Assembly (NCBI RefSeq): GCF_018101125.2
Contig: NZ_JAELVF020000001.1
Coordinates: 2,418,487-2,482,486, forward strand
Reading direction: 5' to 3'
Origin: Streptomyces tardus
GTDB lineage: Bacteria > Actinomycetota > Actinomycetes > Streptomycetales > Streptomycetaceae
DNA length: 64,000 bases
Shown in pieces: positions 34,884-44,169 of the stretch (the stretch's first letter is position 1; the number at the start of each line of letters is the position of its first letter). The position numbers and the translations under genes were made by a program. The notes beneath the pieces were generated by a model. It was not told the DNA's origin. It ran no database searches and saw nothing but the letters and a program-made list of their open reading frames with translations.

Positions 34884-36446
34884 ATGTCAGCAGACCAGCC
34901 CGGCCGTGATTCCGCACGCGCCCAGCAGCAGCCCGCCCGGGAGCGCGACGACGCATGTCCCGGCGTGTTGCGACTGCACACCGCTGCCGACGGTGAGCTG
35001 GCCAGGGTCAGGGTGGTCGGCGGGCGTCTGGACGCCGGTCAGGCGGAGGTGCTGGCCATGGTCGCGGAGGCGATGGGTGACGGCTGCCTCGATCTGACCT
35101 CTCGCGGCAATGTGCAGCTTCGCGGTCTCGGCCTCAGTGCGGGGCGGGAGTTGGGGCGCTGGTTGGAGTCCTGCGGGCTGATGCCCTCGCGGCGCCACGA
35201 GCGCGTCCGGAACGTGGTGGCCTCCCCGTTCGCCGGACTCGACGGCGCGGGGTCGGGTTCGCTCGACGAAGCCCTTGTCGAGTTCGATGAATTGCTGTGC
35301 AACAGCGAAGAAGCGGTGTCGCTTTCCGGTCGGTTCCTCATCGCGCTGGACGACGGCCGCGGCGATGTGGCCGGCCTCGACCCCGATGTGTGCCTCCTCC
35401 CGGGCGTCGGGGCGGAGCAGGCGTCGGGCGGAGCGTTGCTGAGCTTCGGCGGTACGGCGACGGTGCGGCTGCGACGGGCGGACGGTCCGCGTGCGGCGCT
35501 GGGCGCAGTCGAGATGTTCGTCGCCGCCGCCCGCGCGCCCCAACCGACAGCCACATCCGCCGCCGCACCTGCCGCACCGGCCGACGCGGGGTCTTCCGCG
35601 GCCGGCGGGAGCGGTGCTCGACGCCCGTGGCGCGTGCGCGAGCTGCCTCCCCAACTCACGCCGAATTCCGGCGGGTTGAGCGCGGCGCTCGCCCAGCTGG
35701 GCATCGCCTCCACACCGGTCCCCCCGTTCGGGGCGCCGGTCGCCCCGCACTTCGTTCCGCCGCCTGCCGGTTTCGTCGAACACCCCGACGGCGGTCGTTC
35801 GCTGCACGTCCTCGCCCCGCTGGGCAGGCTCTCGGTGGCCCAGTGGCGACTGCTGGCCCGGAGCGCCGCGGCTGCCTCCTCAGGTGGACGGTTGCGCGTC
35901 ACACCCTGGCGCGGCGTCGTACTGCCGGGCGTCGAGGACCCACGCGTCGCGGAGGAGCTGAAGGAAGCGGGGCTCGTCACGGGCCCCGACTCCCCGTGGC
36001 ACGGCGTGACCGCCTGCACCGGCCGTCCCGGCTGCGCCTCCTCCCTCGCCGACGTACGCGCGGACGCCGCCGCCGCGCTCGCCGCGCACGTCCCCGCGCC
36101 GGACCCGGACGTCCCCGCCTCCGCCCTCGTCTCCGCGCGGCTGCCGGTGCACTGGTCCGGTTGCGCGCGCAGGTGTGGCCACCCGGCGGGGAGTTGGGTC
36201 GACGTCCTCGCCGAGGAGCCGGGCGGGTACCGGATCGCGGTGCGCGGCACCGACGATCCGCCCTCGGTCGCCGTACGTGCCGCCGCAGCCGACGAACTCG
36301 CCATCCACCTCACGGGAGCACGCTCCCCAGCCCCAGCCCCAGCAGCTGTCGGCGCCCCTGCGGCCCCGCACGACCACGCCGCGCCGGAGGCCGCACCCGA
36401 GTCGACCCCCGCCCAGCAGTCCGTACGCACGTCAGGCACGAAATGA
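34884..36446 (+). CDS. cobG: Precorrin-3B synthase (CobG)
   Basis: 520 residues of the nitrite/sulphite reductase ferredoxin-like family. Two half domains are visible: [20 protein letters not shown]...[12 protein letters not shown], and later [16 protein letters not shown]. The 4Fe-4S/siroheme cysteines are [11 protein letters not shown] and [10 protein letters not shown]. CobG oxygenates precorrin-3A and contracts the ring in aerobic B12 synthesis. A central Ala/Pro-rich linker (about 215-245) and an Ala/Pro tail are extra. ATG 34884 lies 7 nt after a TATGCT -10-like hexamer (34871-34876), so the message may be leaderless; ATG 34872 is an alternative. It ends in a 4-bp overlap with cobH. Confidence 0.88.
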   Translation: MSADQPGRDSARAQQQPARERDDACPGVLRLHTAADGELARVRVVGGRLDAGQAEVLAMVAEAMGDGCLDLTSRGNVQLRGLGLSAGRELGRWLESCGLMPSRRHERVRNVVASPFAGLDGAGSGSLDEALVEFDELLCNSEEAVSLSGRFLIALDDGRGDVAGLDPDVCLLPGVGAEQASGGALLSFGGTATVRLRRADGPRAALGAVEMFVAAARAPQPTATSAAAPAAPADAGSSAAGGSGARRPWRVRELPPQLTPNSGGLSAALAQLGIASTPVPPFGAPVAPHFVPPPAGFVEHPDGGRSLHVLAPLGRLSVAQWRLLARSAAAASSGGRLRVTPWRGVVLPGVEDPRVAEELKEAGLVTGPDSPWHGVTACTGRPGCASSLADVRADAAAALAAHVPAPDPDVPASALVSARLPVHWSGCARRCGHPAGSWVDVLAEEPGGYRIAVRGTDDPPSVAVRAAAADELAIHLTGARSPAPAPAAVGAPAAPHDHAAPEAAPESTPAQQSVRTSGTK

Positions 36447-37096
36447 GCGACTCCACAGTGTTCGAGTACGAGAAGGACGGCGCGGCGATCTACCGCGAGT
36501 CCTTCGCCACCATCCGTGCCGAGGCGGATCTCGCCGGGCTGCCAGCCGACGTGGCGCAGGTCGCGGTACGGATGATCCACGCCTGCGGCATGACCGACCT
36601 GGTGCGGGACCTCGTCCACACTCCGCGAGTCGTCGCCGAAGCCCGTGCCGCGCTCCGTGCCGGTGCGCCGATCTTCTGCGATGTCGCGATGATCGCCAGC
36701 GGCGTTACCCGCAAGCGGCTGCCGGCCGACAACGAGGTGGTCTGCACACTGGCCGATCCGCGGGTGCCCGAGCTCGCCGCGCGGCACGCGACCACCCGCA
36801 GTGCAGCGGCGCTCGACCTGTGGGGCGACCGCCTGGCCGGCTCGGTCGTCGCGGTCGGCAACGCACCCACCGCGCTCTTCCGCCTGCTGGAGCTGATCGA
36901 CGCAGGTCGGCTGCCGCGTCCGGCAGCGGTGATCGGGGTCCCGGTCGGCTTCGTCGGAGCAGCCGAGTCCAAGGACGCCCTCGCCGACTACTCCGGCCCC
37001 CGAGGGCCGCTGGAACACCTGGTGGTACGTGGACGACGCGGCGGCAGCGCCATCGCCGTCGCCGCACTGAACGCGATCGCGAGCGAGACGGAATGA
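36443..37096 (+). CDS. cobH: Precorrin-8X methylmutase (CobH)
   Basis: 217 residues, standard for the family. The catalytic His lies in [15 protein letters not shown], and further conserved blocks are [30 protein letters not shown] and [15 protein letters not shown]. It moves a methyl group from C11 to C12 to give hydrogenobyrinic acid. The ATG overlaps the cobG stop (ATGA) and its own stop overlaps the cobIJ start (ATGA), so the three genes are translationally coupled. Confidence 0.95.
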   Translation: MSDSTVFEYEKDGAAIYRESFATIRAEADLAGLPADVAQVAVRMIHACGMTDLVRDLVHTPRVVAEARAALRAGAPIFCDVAMIASGVTRKRLPADNEVVCTLADPRVPELAARHATTRSAAALDLWGDRLAGSVVAVGNAPTALFRLLELIDAGRLPRPAAVIGVPVGFVGAAESKDALADYSGPRGPLEHLVVRGRRGGSAIAVAALNAIASETE

Positions 37097-38679
37097 CCGA
37101 TATGAACGCCGCCCGCACCTCCAGCCCCGCCACAACCGACCCCGCCACAACTCCCGGCTCCGCGCCCGACTCCCGGGTGGCGGACGGGCCGAGCCTCGGC
37201 AGGCTGTACGGCGTCGGTCTCGGCCCGGGCGACCCGTCGCTGATGACCCTGCGCGCGGTCGAGGTCATCGCTGCGGCGGACGTCGTCGCGTACCACAGCG
37301 CCCTGCACGGACGTTCCATCGCGCGTTCCATCGCGGCCCGGCACCTCACCGAGAACCACATCGAGGAGCCTCTGGTCTACCCGGTCACCACCGGCACCAC
37401 CGACCACCCGGGCGGCTACCGGGGCGCGATGGAGGAGTTCTACGCGGAGTCCGCCGCACGGCTCGCGGCGCATCTGGACGAGGGTCGCACGGTGGCGGTG
37501 CTGGCCGAGGGCGATCCGCTCTTCTACGGCTCCTACATGCACATGCACAAGCGCCTGGCCGACCGCTATCCGACCGAGGTGATCCCGGGTGTCACCTCCG
37601 TCAGCGCCGCCGCCGCTCGGCTCGGTACACCGCTGGCGGAGGGCGAGGAGGTCCTCACGATCCTCCCCGGAACCCTCCCGGAGGAGGAGTTGGCCGCGCG
37701 CCTGGCCGCCACCGACGCCGCGGTGGTGATGAAGCTCGGCCGCACCTTCCCCGCCGTGCGCAGGGCGGTCGACGCCGCCGGGCGTCTGCCGGAGGCGCGG
37801 TACGTCGAGCGCGCGACGATGGTGGGCGAACGCACCGGGCCGCTGGCGGAGGCGGACGAGTCGACGGTGCCGTACTTCTCCGTCGCCGTGCTGCCCTCCC
37901 GCGTCTCCAATCCGCCGCCCGCGCCGACGCACGGCGAAGTGGTGGTCGTCGGTCTGGGGCCGGCAGGACCGAACTGGCTGACGCCGCAGGCGCGCGGCGA
38001 ACTGGCCGCGGCGCAGGACCTGGTCGGCTACACCACCTATCTGGACCGCACACCGCGCCGCCCCGGCCAGGGACGGCACGCCTCCGACAACAAGGTGGAG
38101 GCCGAACGCGCCGAGTACGCCCTGGAGTTGGCACGTCGCGGCCGACGCGTCGCGGTGGTCTCCTCGGGCGATCCGGGAGTCTTCGCGATGGCCACCGCCG
38201 TGCTGGAGGCCGCCTCCGTGGAGCCGTACACCGAAGTACCCGTCCGCGTGGTGCCCGGGGTCACCGCCGCGCACGCCGCCGCCTCCAGGGTCGGCGCGCC
38301 GCTCGGCCACGACTACGCGACGATCTCGCTCTCCGACCGTCTCAAGCCCTGGGAGGTCATCGCCGAGCGGCTGCGTGCCGCCGCCGGCGCGGATCTGGCG
38401 CTGGCGCTGTACAACCCCGGCTCTCGCAGCCGCACTTGGCAGGTTGCCAAGGCGCGTGAACTGCTGCTGGAGCACCGTGCCCCCGACACCCCGGTGGTGC
38501 TCGCCCGCGACGTGGGCGGGCCAGGGGAGCGGGTACGGACCGTACCGCTGGCCGAACTCGACCCACAGGACGTCGACATGCGCACGATCCTGCTCGTCGG
38601 CAGCTCGCGCACCCGGGCCGTCCGGCGCGGCGGCCGGGATGCCCCGGCAGTCTGGACCCCGCGCAACTACCCGGTCTGA
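37093..38679 (+). CDS. cobIJ: Fused precorrin-2 C20- and precorrin-3B C17-methyltransferase (CobI-CobJ)
   Basis: 528 residues. The N-terminal half (about 35-270) is Cob[56 protein letters not shown]. The second half (about 280-525) is Cob[73 protein letters not shown]. Both halves have the SAM-dependent tetrapyrrole methylase fold. The CobI-CobJ fusion is common in actinobacteria. The ATG overlaps the cobH stop. A Thr/Pro-rich 30-residue start precedes the first domain; the Met four codons in (37102) is an alternative start. Confidence 0.93.
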   Translation: MTDMNAARTSSPATTDPATTPGSAPDSRVADGPSLGRLYGVGLGPGDPSLMTLRAVEVIAAADVVAYHSALHGRSIARSIAARHLTENHIEEPLVYPVTTGTTDHPGGYRGAMEEFYAESAARLAAHLDEGRTVAVLAEGDPLFYGSYMHMHKRLADRYPTEVIPGVTSVSAAAARLGTPLAEGEEVLTILPGTLPEEELAARLAATDAAVVMKLGRTFPAVRRAVDAAGRLPEARYVERATMVGERTGPLAEADESTVPYFSVAVLPSRVSNPPPAPTHGEVVVVGLGPAGPNWLTPQARGELAAAQDLVGYTTYLDRTPRRPGQGRHASDNKVEAERAEYALELARRGRRVAVVSSGDPGVFAMATAVLEAASVEPYTEVPVRVVPGVTAAHAAASRVGAPLGHDYATISLSDRLKPWEVIAERLRAAAGADLALALYNPGSRSRTWQVAKARELLLEHRAPDTPVVLARDVGGPGERVRTVPLAELDPQDVDMRTILLVGSSRTRAVRRGGRDAPAVWTPRNYPV

Positions 38680-38723
38680 CCGGCCTGTTCGCGCCCGTCG
38701 CCGGTCGGGACAGCCCGGCCTCC

Positions 38724-38758
38724 GGGCTCCGGACCGGTCCGCCGTCGGCCCGGAGCCC
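38724..38758 (+). terminator. Terminator of the cobG-cobH-cobIJ operon
   Basis: Perfect 9-bp arms GGGCTCCGG (38724-38732) and CCGGAGCCC (38750-38758), 45 nt after the cobIJ stop. Confidence 0.6.
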
Positions 38759-38984
38759 CCGCCGTACGAAACCCCTCGTACGCCCGCGGCGCCGTTCGTT
38801 CCCTCCGTCATGAACGCCTTGGCCGAACCGCCGTCATGCGGCGAACCCGGGCGCCCCGCGAGCTGCTTCGGCCAACTCGAGCTCAGGGTCTCCAGGCCGA
38901 CAGCGCGAACGACTGATCCCACCGTTCCCCGTGCGCCAGCAAGCCTTTGACGACGCCGTCCGAGTACGGGACCGTGCGTCGGCG

Positions 38985-39410
38985 CTGGCCGCTGACGCCG
39001 AACTCCGTGCCCGGATCCGCGAGTCGGGGCCGTGTGCCGACGACGCATGTCGCGCGCGGGGCCGCACGCCGGGCTGTGCGCTGATGTCGAGTTCTGGCTT
39101 CGGGGCGGTGAACCGGCCCGCGCGCCAACTCCGAGTTTGGCGTGCGGGGGCTGTGAACCAGGGCCGAACACCGACGCTGAACTCCGTGCCTCGGGCGGTG
39201 AGCCGGGGCCGTGCGCTGACGCTGAACTCGGAGTTCGGCGGGCCCGCGCCGAAGCCGAGGTCGGGTTTGGGGCCGTGGTTCGGAGGTGTGCGTCGATCTG
39301 AAGGGCGCCCGCGGAATCGTGAGTGGGGCCCGCCCTCTGACGCTGAAATGCGTCTTCGGGGGGCGGGGGCCGGGCCCGGAATCTGACGCTAGACGCCGCT
39401 TCCGGAGCGG
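38985..39410. repeat. Degenerate intergenic repeat array (GCTGACGCTGAACTC family)
   Basis: Between the convergent cobIJ and cobK genes, the motif GCTGACGCTGAACTCCG or its variants recurs about every 45-95 bp (near 38988, 39078, 39173, 39217, 39336, 39383). It is often followed by GAGTTCGG and separated by GTGAGCCGGGGCCGTGC-like spacers. One copy forms the palindrome GAACTCGGAGTTC (about 39225-39237). The open frames over it are low-complexity and not credible genes. The stretch 38680-39447 otherwise holds only the cobIJ terminator. Confidence 0.6.
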
Positions 39411-39447
39411 GGAGTTGGGGGGCCCGGCAGCTGCTTCGCCTGTGGTG

Positions 39448-40194
39448 TCAGCGTGCGAGGAGCAGCCGCAGCGCTTCCTGGACGTCGGGCGCGGTGGGTA
39501 CGTCTTCGGGGGCCGGAGGCCGGCGCAACAGGACGACAGGAATGCCGCGTTCGCGTGCGGCGAGCAGTTTGGGGGCGGTGGCGGAGCCGCCGCTGTTCTT
39601 GGTGACGAGTACGTCGATGTGGTGGTCGGCGAGCCGGGCCCGTTCGTGCTCCAGAGTGAACGGGCCTCGGGACAGCAGGAGTTGGTGGTGCGGTGGGCAG
39701 TCGGCCGGGTCGGGGGCGTCGACCGAGCGGATGAGGTACCAGAGCAGGGGCGCGCGGTCCCGGAAGGGTCGCAGCTCTCCACGTCCGGTGGTGAGGAAGG
39801 CCCGACGACCCAACTCCGGTAGCAGGGAGGCGGCTTGGGCGAGCGACTCGACCTCGTGCCAGCGGTCGCCGGCCTCCGGGCGCCAGGGCGGGCGGCGGAC
39901 GGCGAGCAGCGGGACGTCGGTGTCGGCGGCGGCGTGTGCCGCGTTGCGGCTCATCGTTGCGGCGAAGGGGTGGGTGGCGTCGACGAGGGCGTCCACCCGG
40001 TGCGCCCGGAGCCAGGAGGCCAGCCCGGCGGCACCGCCGAAACCGCCGACACGCACGCCGCCGCCCGGCAGGCGGGGACGGGACACCCGCCCGGCCAACG
40101 AACTGGTGACCTTCAACTCCGGTCGTTCCGCGAGGAGTTCGGTGGCGAGGTGACGGGCGTCGGCGGTGCCGCCCAGAATCAGTACATGCTTCAC
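39448..40194 (-). CDS. cobK: Precorrin-6A reductase (CobK)
   Basis: 248 residues. It starts VKHVLILGGTADARHLATELL, an NADPH-binding N-terminus. ALVDATHPFAATMSRNAA is the CobK signature, and VLVTKNSGGSATAPKLLAARE is the second-domain motif. It reduces precorrin-6A in ring synthesis. The GTG start overlaps the cobM stop (GTGA), so it is translated with cobM. It is last in the minus-strand cobL-cobM-cobK operon. Confidence 0.93.
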   Translation of the reverse strand: MKHVLILGGTADARHLATELLAERPELKVTSSLAGRVSRPRLPGGGVRVGGFGGAAGLASWLRAHRVDALVDATHPFAATMSRNAAHAAADTDVPLLAVRRPPWRPEAGDRWHEVESLAQAASLLPELGRRAFLTTGRGELRPFRDRAPLLWYLIRSVDAPDPADCPPHHQLLLSRGPFTLEHERARLADHHIDVLVTKNSGGSATAPKLLAARERGIPVVLLRRPPAPEDVPTAPDVQEALRLLLAR

Positions 40195-40955
40195 AGCGCC
40201 GCGCAGCCTTCCGCGGGGCGGTCGCGGCCCGGCGAGTAGAGATGGCTGTCGGGGAAGGACTCGGCGCCCAGCGTCCGCCCGACGATGATGACCGCGGTGC
40301 GCACCAGCCCTGCCTCCCGCGTGAGTTCGGCGATGTCGGCCAGGGTTCCGCGCAGTACGACTTCGTCGGGGCGGCTCGCCATGGCGACGACCGCGGCGGG
40401 GCACTGCGGGCCGTAGTGCGGCAGCAGCTCGTCGACGACCGTCTCCACATGCCGGGTTGCCAGATGGAGCACGAGCAGTGCGCCGCTGCGCCCCAGGGTG
40501 GCGAGGTCCTCGCCCGGCGGCATGGCAGTGGCGCGACGGGCGATACGCGTCAGGACCACGGTCTGCCCGACCTCAGGAACGGTCAGCTCCCGCTTGAGCG
40601 CCGCAGCCGCGGCGGCGAACGCCGGTACGCCGGGGACGACTTCGTAGGGCACGCCGGCCTCGTCCAGTCGCCGCATCTGCTCGGCGACCGCGCTGAAGAC
40701 CGAGGGGTCGCCGGAGTGCAGTCGGGCGACGTCGTGACCGGCCGCGTGGGCTGCGGTCAACTCCTGTGTGATGCGGTCCAGATCGAGGTTGGCGGTGTCC
40801 ACCAGCCGTGCGTCCTCCGGGCATTCGGCCAGGAGTTCCCTCGGCACCAGGCTGCCGGCGTACAGGCAGACCCGGCAGGACGCGAGCGTGCGGGCGCCGC
40901 GCACGGTGATGAGGTCGGCAGCGCCGGGGCCCGCGCCGATGAAGTACACGGTCAT
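40191..40955 (-). CDS. cobM: Precorrin-4 C11-methyltransferase (CobM)
   Basis: 254 residues of the tetrapyrrole methylase fold: MTVYFIGAGPGAADLITVRGARTL, CLYAGSLVPRELL, ARLHSGDPSVFSAVAEQMRRLD and YEVVPGVPAFAAAAAALKRELT, all diagnostic of CobM/CbiF. It methylates C11 of precorrin-4. It overlaps cobL by 4 bp upstream (ATGA) and cobK by 4 bp downstream. Confidence 0.95.
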   Translation of the reverse strand: MTVYFIGAGPGAADLITVRGARTLASCRVCLYAGSLVPRELLAECPEDARLVDTANLDLDRITQELTAAHAAGHDVARLHSGDPSVFSAVAEQMRRLDEAGVPYEVVPGVPAFAAAAAALKRELTVPEVGQTVVLTRIARRATAMPPGEDLATLGRSGALLVLHLATRHVETVVDELLPHYGPQCPAAVVAMASRPDEVVLRGTLADIAELTREAGLVRTAVIIVGRTLGAESFPDSHLYSPGRDRPAEGCAAL

Positions 40956-42373
40956 GGTCTGTCTTCCATTTCCTCAGCTGCCGTCGCGTCGTGCTCGTAC
41001 GTCTCGCCGTACCCGGCCAACGGGCCTGCCCTGCCCCGCACTTCACCCTCCCCCACCAGCCCGTGCCCCACGTCCGGCCCGTGCCCCACGTCCGGCCCCG
41101 TGCCCGGACTCGCGGGGCGGGCGGGCTGTCGTTCGGGTCGGTCGTCGTCGCCCCTGACCGCGGCCCACTGAGTGACTGGCATCGCCTGCCGCCAGCCCGT
41201 GAAGCCGCCGACCGGCCGGGCGTGGCCGACCGCGAGGCGGATCAGTTCGCCGCCGTGTCGCGTGTACCACCGGGCCAGCACCGCCTCGGACTCCAGGGTC
41301 ACCGCGTTGGCGACCAGTCGGCCGCCGGGAGGCAGAGCCCGCCAGCAGGTTTCCAGCAGACCGGGCGTGGTCACCCCGCCGCCGACGAACACCGCGTCGG
41401 GGGTGGGGAGTTGGTCGAGCGCCTCGGGCGCCCGGCCGGTGAGGACGTGGAGTTCGGGGACGCCGAGCCGCTGCGCGTTGCGCACGATGCGTTCGCAGCG
41501 GGTGGCGTCGCGCTCGACCGTGTGTGCCGTGCAGCTGGGATGGGTGCGCAGCCACTCGATCGCGATCGAGCCGGAGCCGCCGCCGACGTCCCACAGCCGC
41601 TCGCCCGGAGCGGGAGCGAGCGCGGTGAGTGTGGCGGCGCGGACATGGCGTTTGGTGAGCTGGCCGTCGCTCTCGTACGCCTCGTCCGGCAGCCCCGGCA
41701 CCGCGCCCAGCCGCAGCGCGCCCTCGGCCCGTGCGCAGTGGACGGCGACGAGGTTGAGCCGGTCGCCGGGCTCGGCGTCCCACCGGTCGGCAGTGCCTCG
41801 GAGCAGGCGTTCGCGGTCGCCGCCGAGCTGTTCGAGCACCCACATGGTGCTCGGCCCGAACCCGCGCTCGCGCAGCAGGCGGGCCAGGCGCGCGGGGGTC
41901 TGGGCGTCGGAGCTGAGGACGAGCAGTCGGCGCCCGTCGTGGAGCCGGGCCGCGACGCGCTCCAGTGGCCGGCCGACGACCGAGACCACGTCGGTGTCCT
42001 GCGAGGGCCAGCCCAGCCGGGCGCAGGCGTAGGACATCGAGGACGGGTGCGGCAGCACGCGCAGCCGCTCGTAGCCCAGCTCGTCGCCCAGAGTGCGTCC
42101 GATGCCGTAGAACATCGGGTCGCCGCTGGCCAGCACCGCCACCCGCCGCCCCGCCAGCGCCGCCATCCTCGGCACCACGGCCCTGCGCAGCGGCGACGGC
42201 CAGGCCTCCAGCGTGGCCGAGCACTCCTTCGGCGGCACCAGCGCGAGCTGGCGGGCGCCGCCGAGGATGACGTCCGCGGCGCGCAGCGCGTCCCGGGAGG
42301 CTTCGGAGAGCCCTTCCCAGCCGTCGGCGCCGATGCCGACGACTGTCACCGGGTGGGGATTCTCGCTGTTCAA
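40952..42373 (-). CDS. cobL: Precorrin-6Y C5,15-methyltransferase, decarboxylating (CobL; CbiE-CbiT fusion)
   Basis: 473 residues. The CbiE half (about 8-215) has VTVVGIGADGWEGLS, VAVLASGDPMFYGIGRTL and PHPSSMSYACARLGWP. The CbiT half (about 240-415) has LWDVGGGSGSIAIEWLRTHP (SAM motif I) and DAVFVGGGVTTPGLLETCWR. It methylates C5 and C15 and decarboxylates the C12 side chain. A 60-residue hydrophilic tail contains a PDVGHG direct repeat and is not part of the fold. The start is a TTG with GAGG 8 nt upstream; no ATG or GTG fits the domain start. First gene of the minus operon. Confidence 0.92.
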   Translation of the reverse strand: MNSENPHPVTVVGIGADGWEGLSEASRDALRAADVILGGARQLALVPPKECSATLEAWPSPLRRAVVPRMAALAGRRVAVLASGDPMFYGIGRTLGDELGYERLRVLPHPSSMSYACARLGWPSQDTDVVSVVGRPLERVAARLHDGRRLLVLSSDAQTPARLARLLRERGFGPSTMWVLEQLGGDRERLLRGTADRWDAEPGDRLNLVAVHCARAEGALRLGAVPGLPDEAYESDGQLTKRHVRAATLTALAPAPGERLWDVGGGSGSIAIEWLRTHPSCTAHTVERDATRCERIVRNAQRLGVPELHVLTGRAPEALDQLPTPDAVFVGGGVTTPGLLETCWRALPPGGRLVANAVTLESEAVLARWYTRHGGELIRLAVGHARPVGGFTGWRQAMPVTQWAAVRGDDDRPERQPARPASPGTGPDVGHGPDVGHGLVGEGEVRGRAGPLAGYGETYEHDATAAEEMEDRP

Positions 42374-42549
42374 TGCCGGTACCTCGACGTTCTGGGGCTG
42401 GTTCCACTGTAGGTGGGCGGCTGCGTCGATTCTCCATCGGGCCGCGGTACCGCGCAGGTCACGGGTCCGAGCGGTGCCCGTGCACGGCTCGTGCGGGCCG
42501 CCTGCCCGGCTCGGACGCCCGGTGCGTGCCCGAGCGCCGGTCGGACCTC

Positions 42550-42555
42550 TAGGCT
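42550..42555 (+). promoter_or_regulatory. -10-like hexamer TAGGCT for a leaderless gene
   Basis: TAGGCT, a typical Streptomyces -10, ends 8 nt before the GTG at 42564. No ribosome site lies between them, which fits leaderless transcription. Confidence 0.4.
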
Positions 42556-42563
42556 CGACTTCC

Positions 42564-43319
42564 GTGGATCAACTCGACCGTGTCACCGACCTGTTGGACG
42601 AGACGCTGGGGCAGGAGCTGCGCGGCGTCCATCTGCACGGCTCCGCCACCACCTCCGGGCTCCGACCCGCCAGCGATCTGGACGTGCTCGCCGTCGTCGG
42701 CACCTCCCTTTCGCCGGCCCAACGGCGCACGCTCACCGCGGAGTTGCTGCGGCTGTCCGGGGTCTCGGAGCTGCTGCGGCCGGTCGAGCTCCTGGTGCTC
42801 GCAACCCCCGACCTCACCCCCTGGAGCCCCCCGCCCACCGCCGACTACCTCTACGGCGAGTGGTTGCGCGCCGAGTACGAGTCCGGCGTCGTGCCGGCCC
42901 GGGAGCCGATGCCCGACCTCGCGCTCCTGATCACCACGGCCCGCGCCGACGGCCGTACGCTCCTCGGGGCGCCGCCCGCCGAACTGCTGCCGCGGGTCCC
43001 GCACGCCGACGTGCTCCGGGCGAGCGTCGCCGGCGTCCCGGAACTGCTCGCGGAGGTCGAGGACGACACCCGCAACGTCCTGCTCACGCTCGCCCGGGTG
43101 TGGGCGACCGTCGACACCGGCGGCATCCTCGCCAAGGACGCGGCTGCCGACTGGGCGCTGCCCCGGCTGCCCGCCGAACTGCGTCCCGCGCTGGCACACG
43201 CACGCGACCTCTACCGCTCCACCGCCTACGCCGACGAGCGCTGGACGCCCGAACTGCGCGCCCTCGTACGGCCGTTGGCGAACCACCTGGCATCCCGCAC
43301 CGCCGACGCGACCGGCTGA
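42564..43319 (+). CDS. Aminoglycoside nucleotidyltransferase-like protein (AadA/DUF4111 type)
   Basis: 251 residues. The nucleotidyltransferase active-site pattern is VHLHGSATTSGLRPASDLDVLAVV (GS...D-x-D). A C-terminal helical domain carries DDTRNVLLTLARVWATVDTGGILAKDAAADWALPRLP, which closely parallels the RNVLLTLAR...KDxAAxW block of ANT(3'')/ANT(9) enzymes. Those adenylylate streptomycin or spectinomycin. The chromosomal, monocistronic setting could mean self-protection or an unrelated housekeeping role. GTG start without a ribosome site but with a -10-like element 8 nt upstream. Confidence 0.8.
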   Translation: MDQLDRVTDLLDETLGQELRGVHLHGSATTSGLRPASDLDVLAVVGTSLSPAQRRTLTAELLRLSGVSELLRPVELLVLATPDLTPWSPPPTADYLYGEWLRAEYESGVVPAREPMPDLALLITTARADGRTLLGAPPAELLPRVPHADVLRASVAGVPELLAEVEDDTRNVLLTLARVWATVDTGGILAKDAAADWALPRLPAELRPALAHARDLYRSTAYADERWTPELRALVRPLANHLASRTADATG

Positions 43320-43468
43320 CCGCGGCCGTACGCGCGTACGTGCCGGCCCCGCGTACGTGCCGGCCCCGCGACCGGCCCGGCCCCGCGACCGGCCCGGCCC
43401 CGCGTACGTGCCGGGCGCAGGTGCGTGCCGGAGTCGCACGATCCGGCCGCCTCGCGGTCCGTCGCCGG

Positions 43469-43966
43469 TCAGGCCACTCGCGGCAGCGCGAGCCACTCCT
43501 GCCAGGAGATTTCCCGGCCGAGGAAGCGGGGCCGCGCGAAGGGCCACTGTTCGGCGATCCACCGCGGCACCAGGGCGTCCAGCGCCCGCTCCTGCGTGCT
43601 GCCGACGAGCTCGTCCACCACCCACCAGGCGATCTCGGCGTCGGAGCCGGTGCGCTCGGGCGGGTCGATGTACACGCAGCCGTAGAGCGCCGACTCGCGC
43701 GCGTCCAACAGCGCGTAGTTGAACGACTGGTGGGCGGCGATCTCCTGCTCGTGGCGCAGCAGGTCCGCGCGGTCGTCCTCGTGGCTCAACGACTCGGCCG
43801 GCCAGCCCCAGGCGGGGCCGAAGATCTCCCAGAGCCGTTCGCGGGAGTTCATCACGGCGGGGTGGTCGATCGCAGTGTCCGCCTCGCGAATCGGCCGCAG
43901 ATGCAGACCGGTCGCGGGGACGGGCACACGGACGGGGTGGACGAAATCCGCGGGCAGCCAGCTCAT
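43469..43966 (-). CDS. GNAT-like N-acetyltransferase
   Basis: 165 residues. The layout fits the GNAT fold: LHLRPIREADTAIDHPAVMNSRERLW at the N-terminus, SFNYALLDARESALYGCVYIDPPERTGSDAEIAWWV as the central strands, then a helical C-terminus. The acetyl-CoA loop (Q/R-x-x-G-x-G/A) is not well preserved, so activity is uncertain. ATG at 43966 chosen, since residues before it are low-complexity. A CGCGTACGTGCCGGCCC tandem repeat occupies the spacer at 43330-43420. Confidence 0.7.
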   Translation of the reverse strand: MSWLPADFVHPVRVPVPATGLHLRPIREADTAIDHPAVMNSRERLWEIFGPAWGWPAESLSHEDDRADLLRHEQEIAAHQSFNYALLDARESALYGCVYIDPPERTGSDAEIAWWVVDELVGSTQERALDALVPRWIAEQWPFARPRFLGREISWQEWLALPRVA

Positions 43967-44169
43967 GACGCCCGAGGCTACCGCCCTGCCGGCCGGGCCC
44001 ACCGAGCGCGGCGGCCGGACTGCGCGTGACCCCTGCCTGCTTGCCTACCTACTTGCCTGCTCGCCCGTGCGAGCGGCTGCCCTGCCCCGCCCGCCGTGCT
44101 CCCGGGCTGCCCCGCCCGTGCGAGCGCCTGCCGCGCCGCGGCGCCCGCGGCCCGGCCGGTCCGACCGCG

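Noticed and set aside
38883..39782. Minus-strand 299-aa frame beside cobK
   Set aside because: Low-complexity translation of the intergenic repeat array and antisense of cobK; no ribosome site or family.
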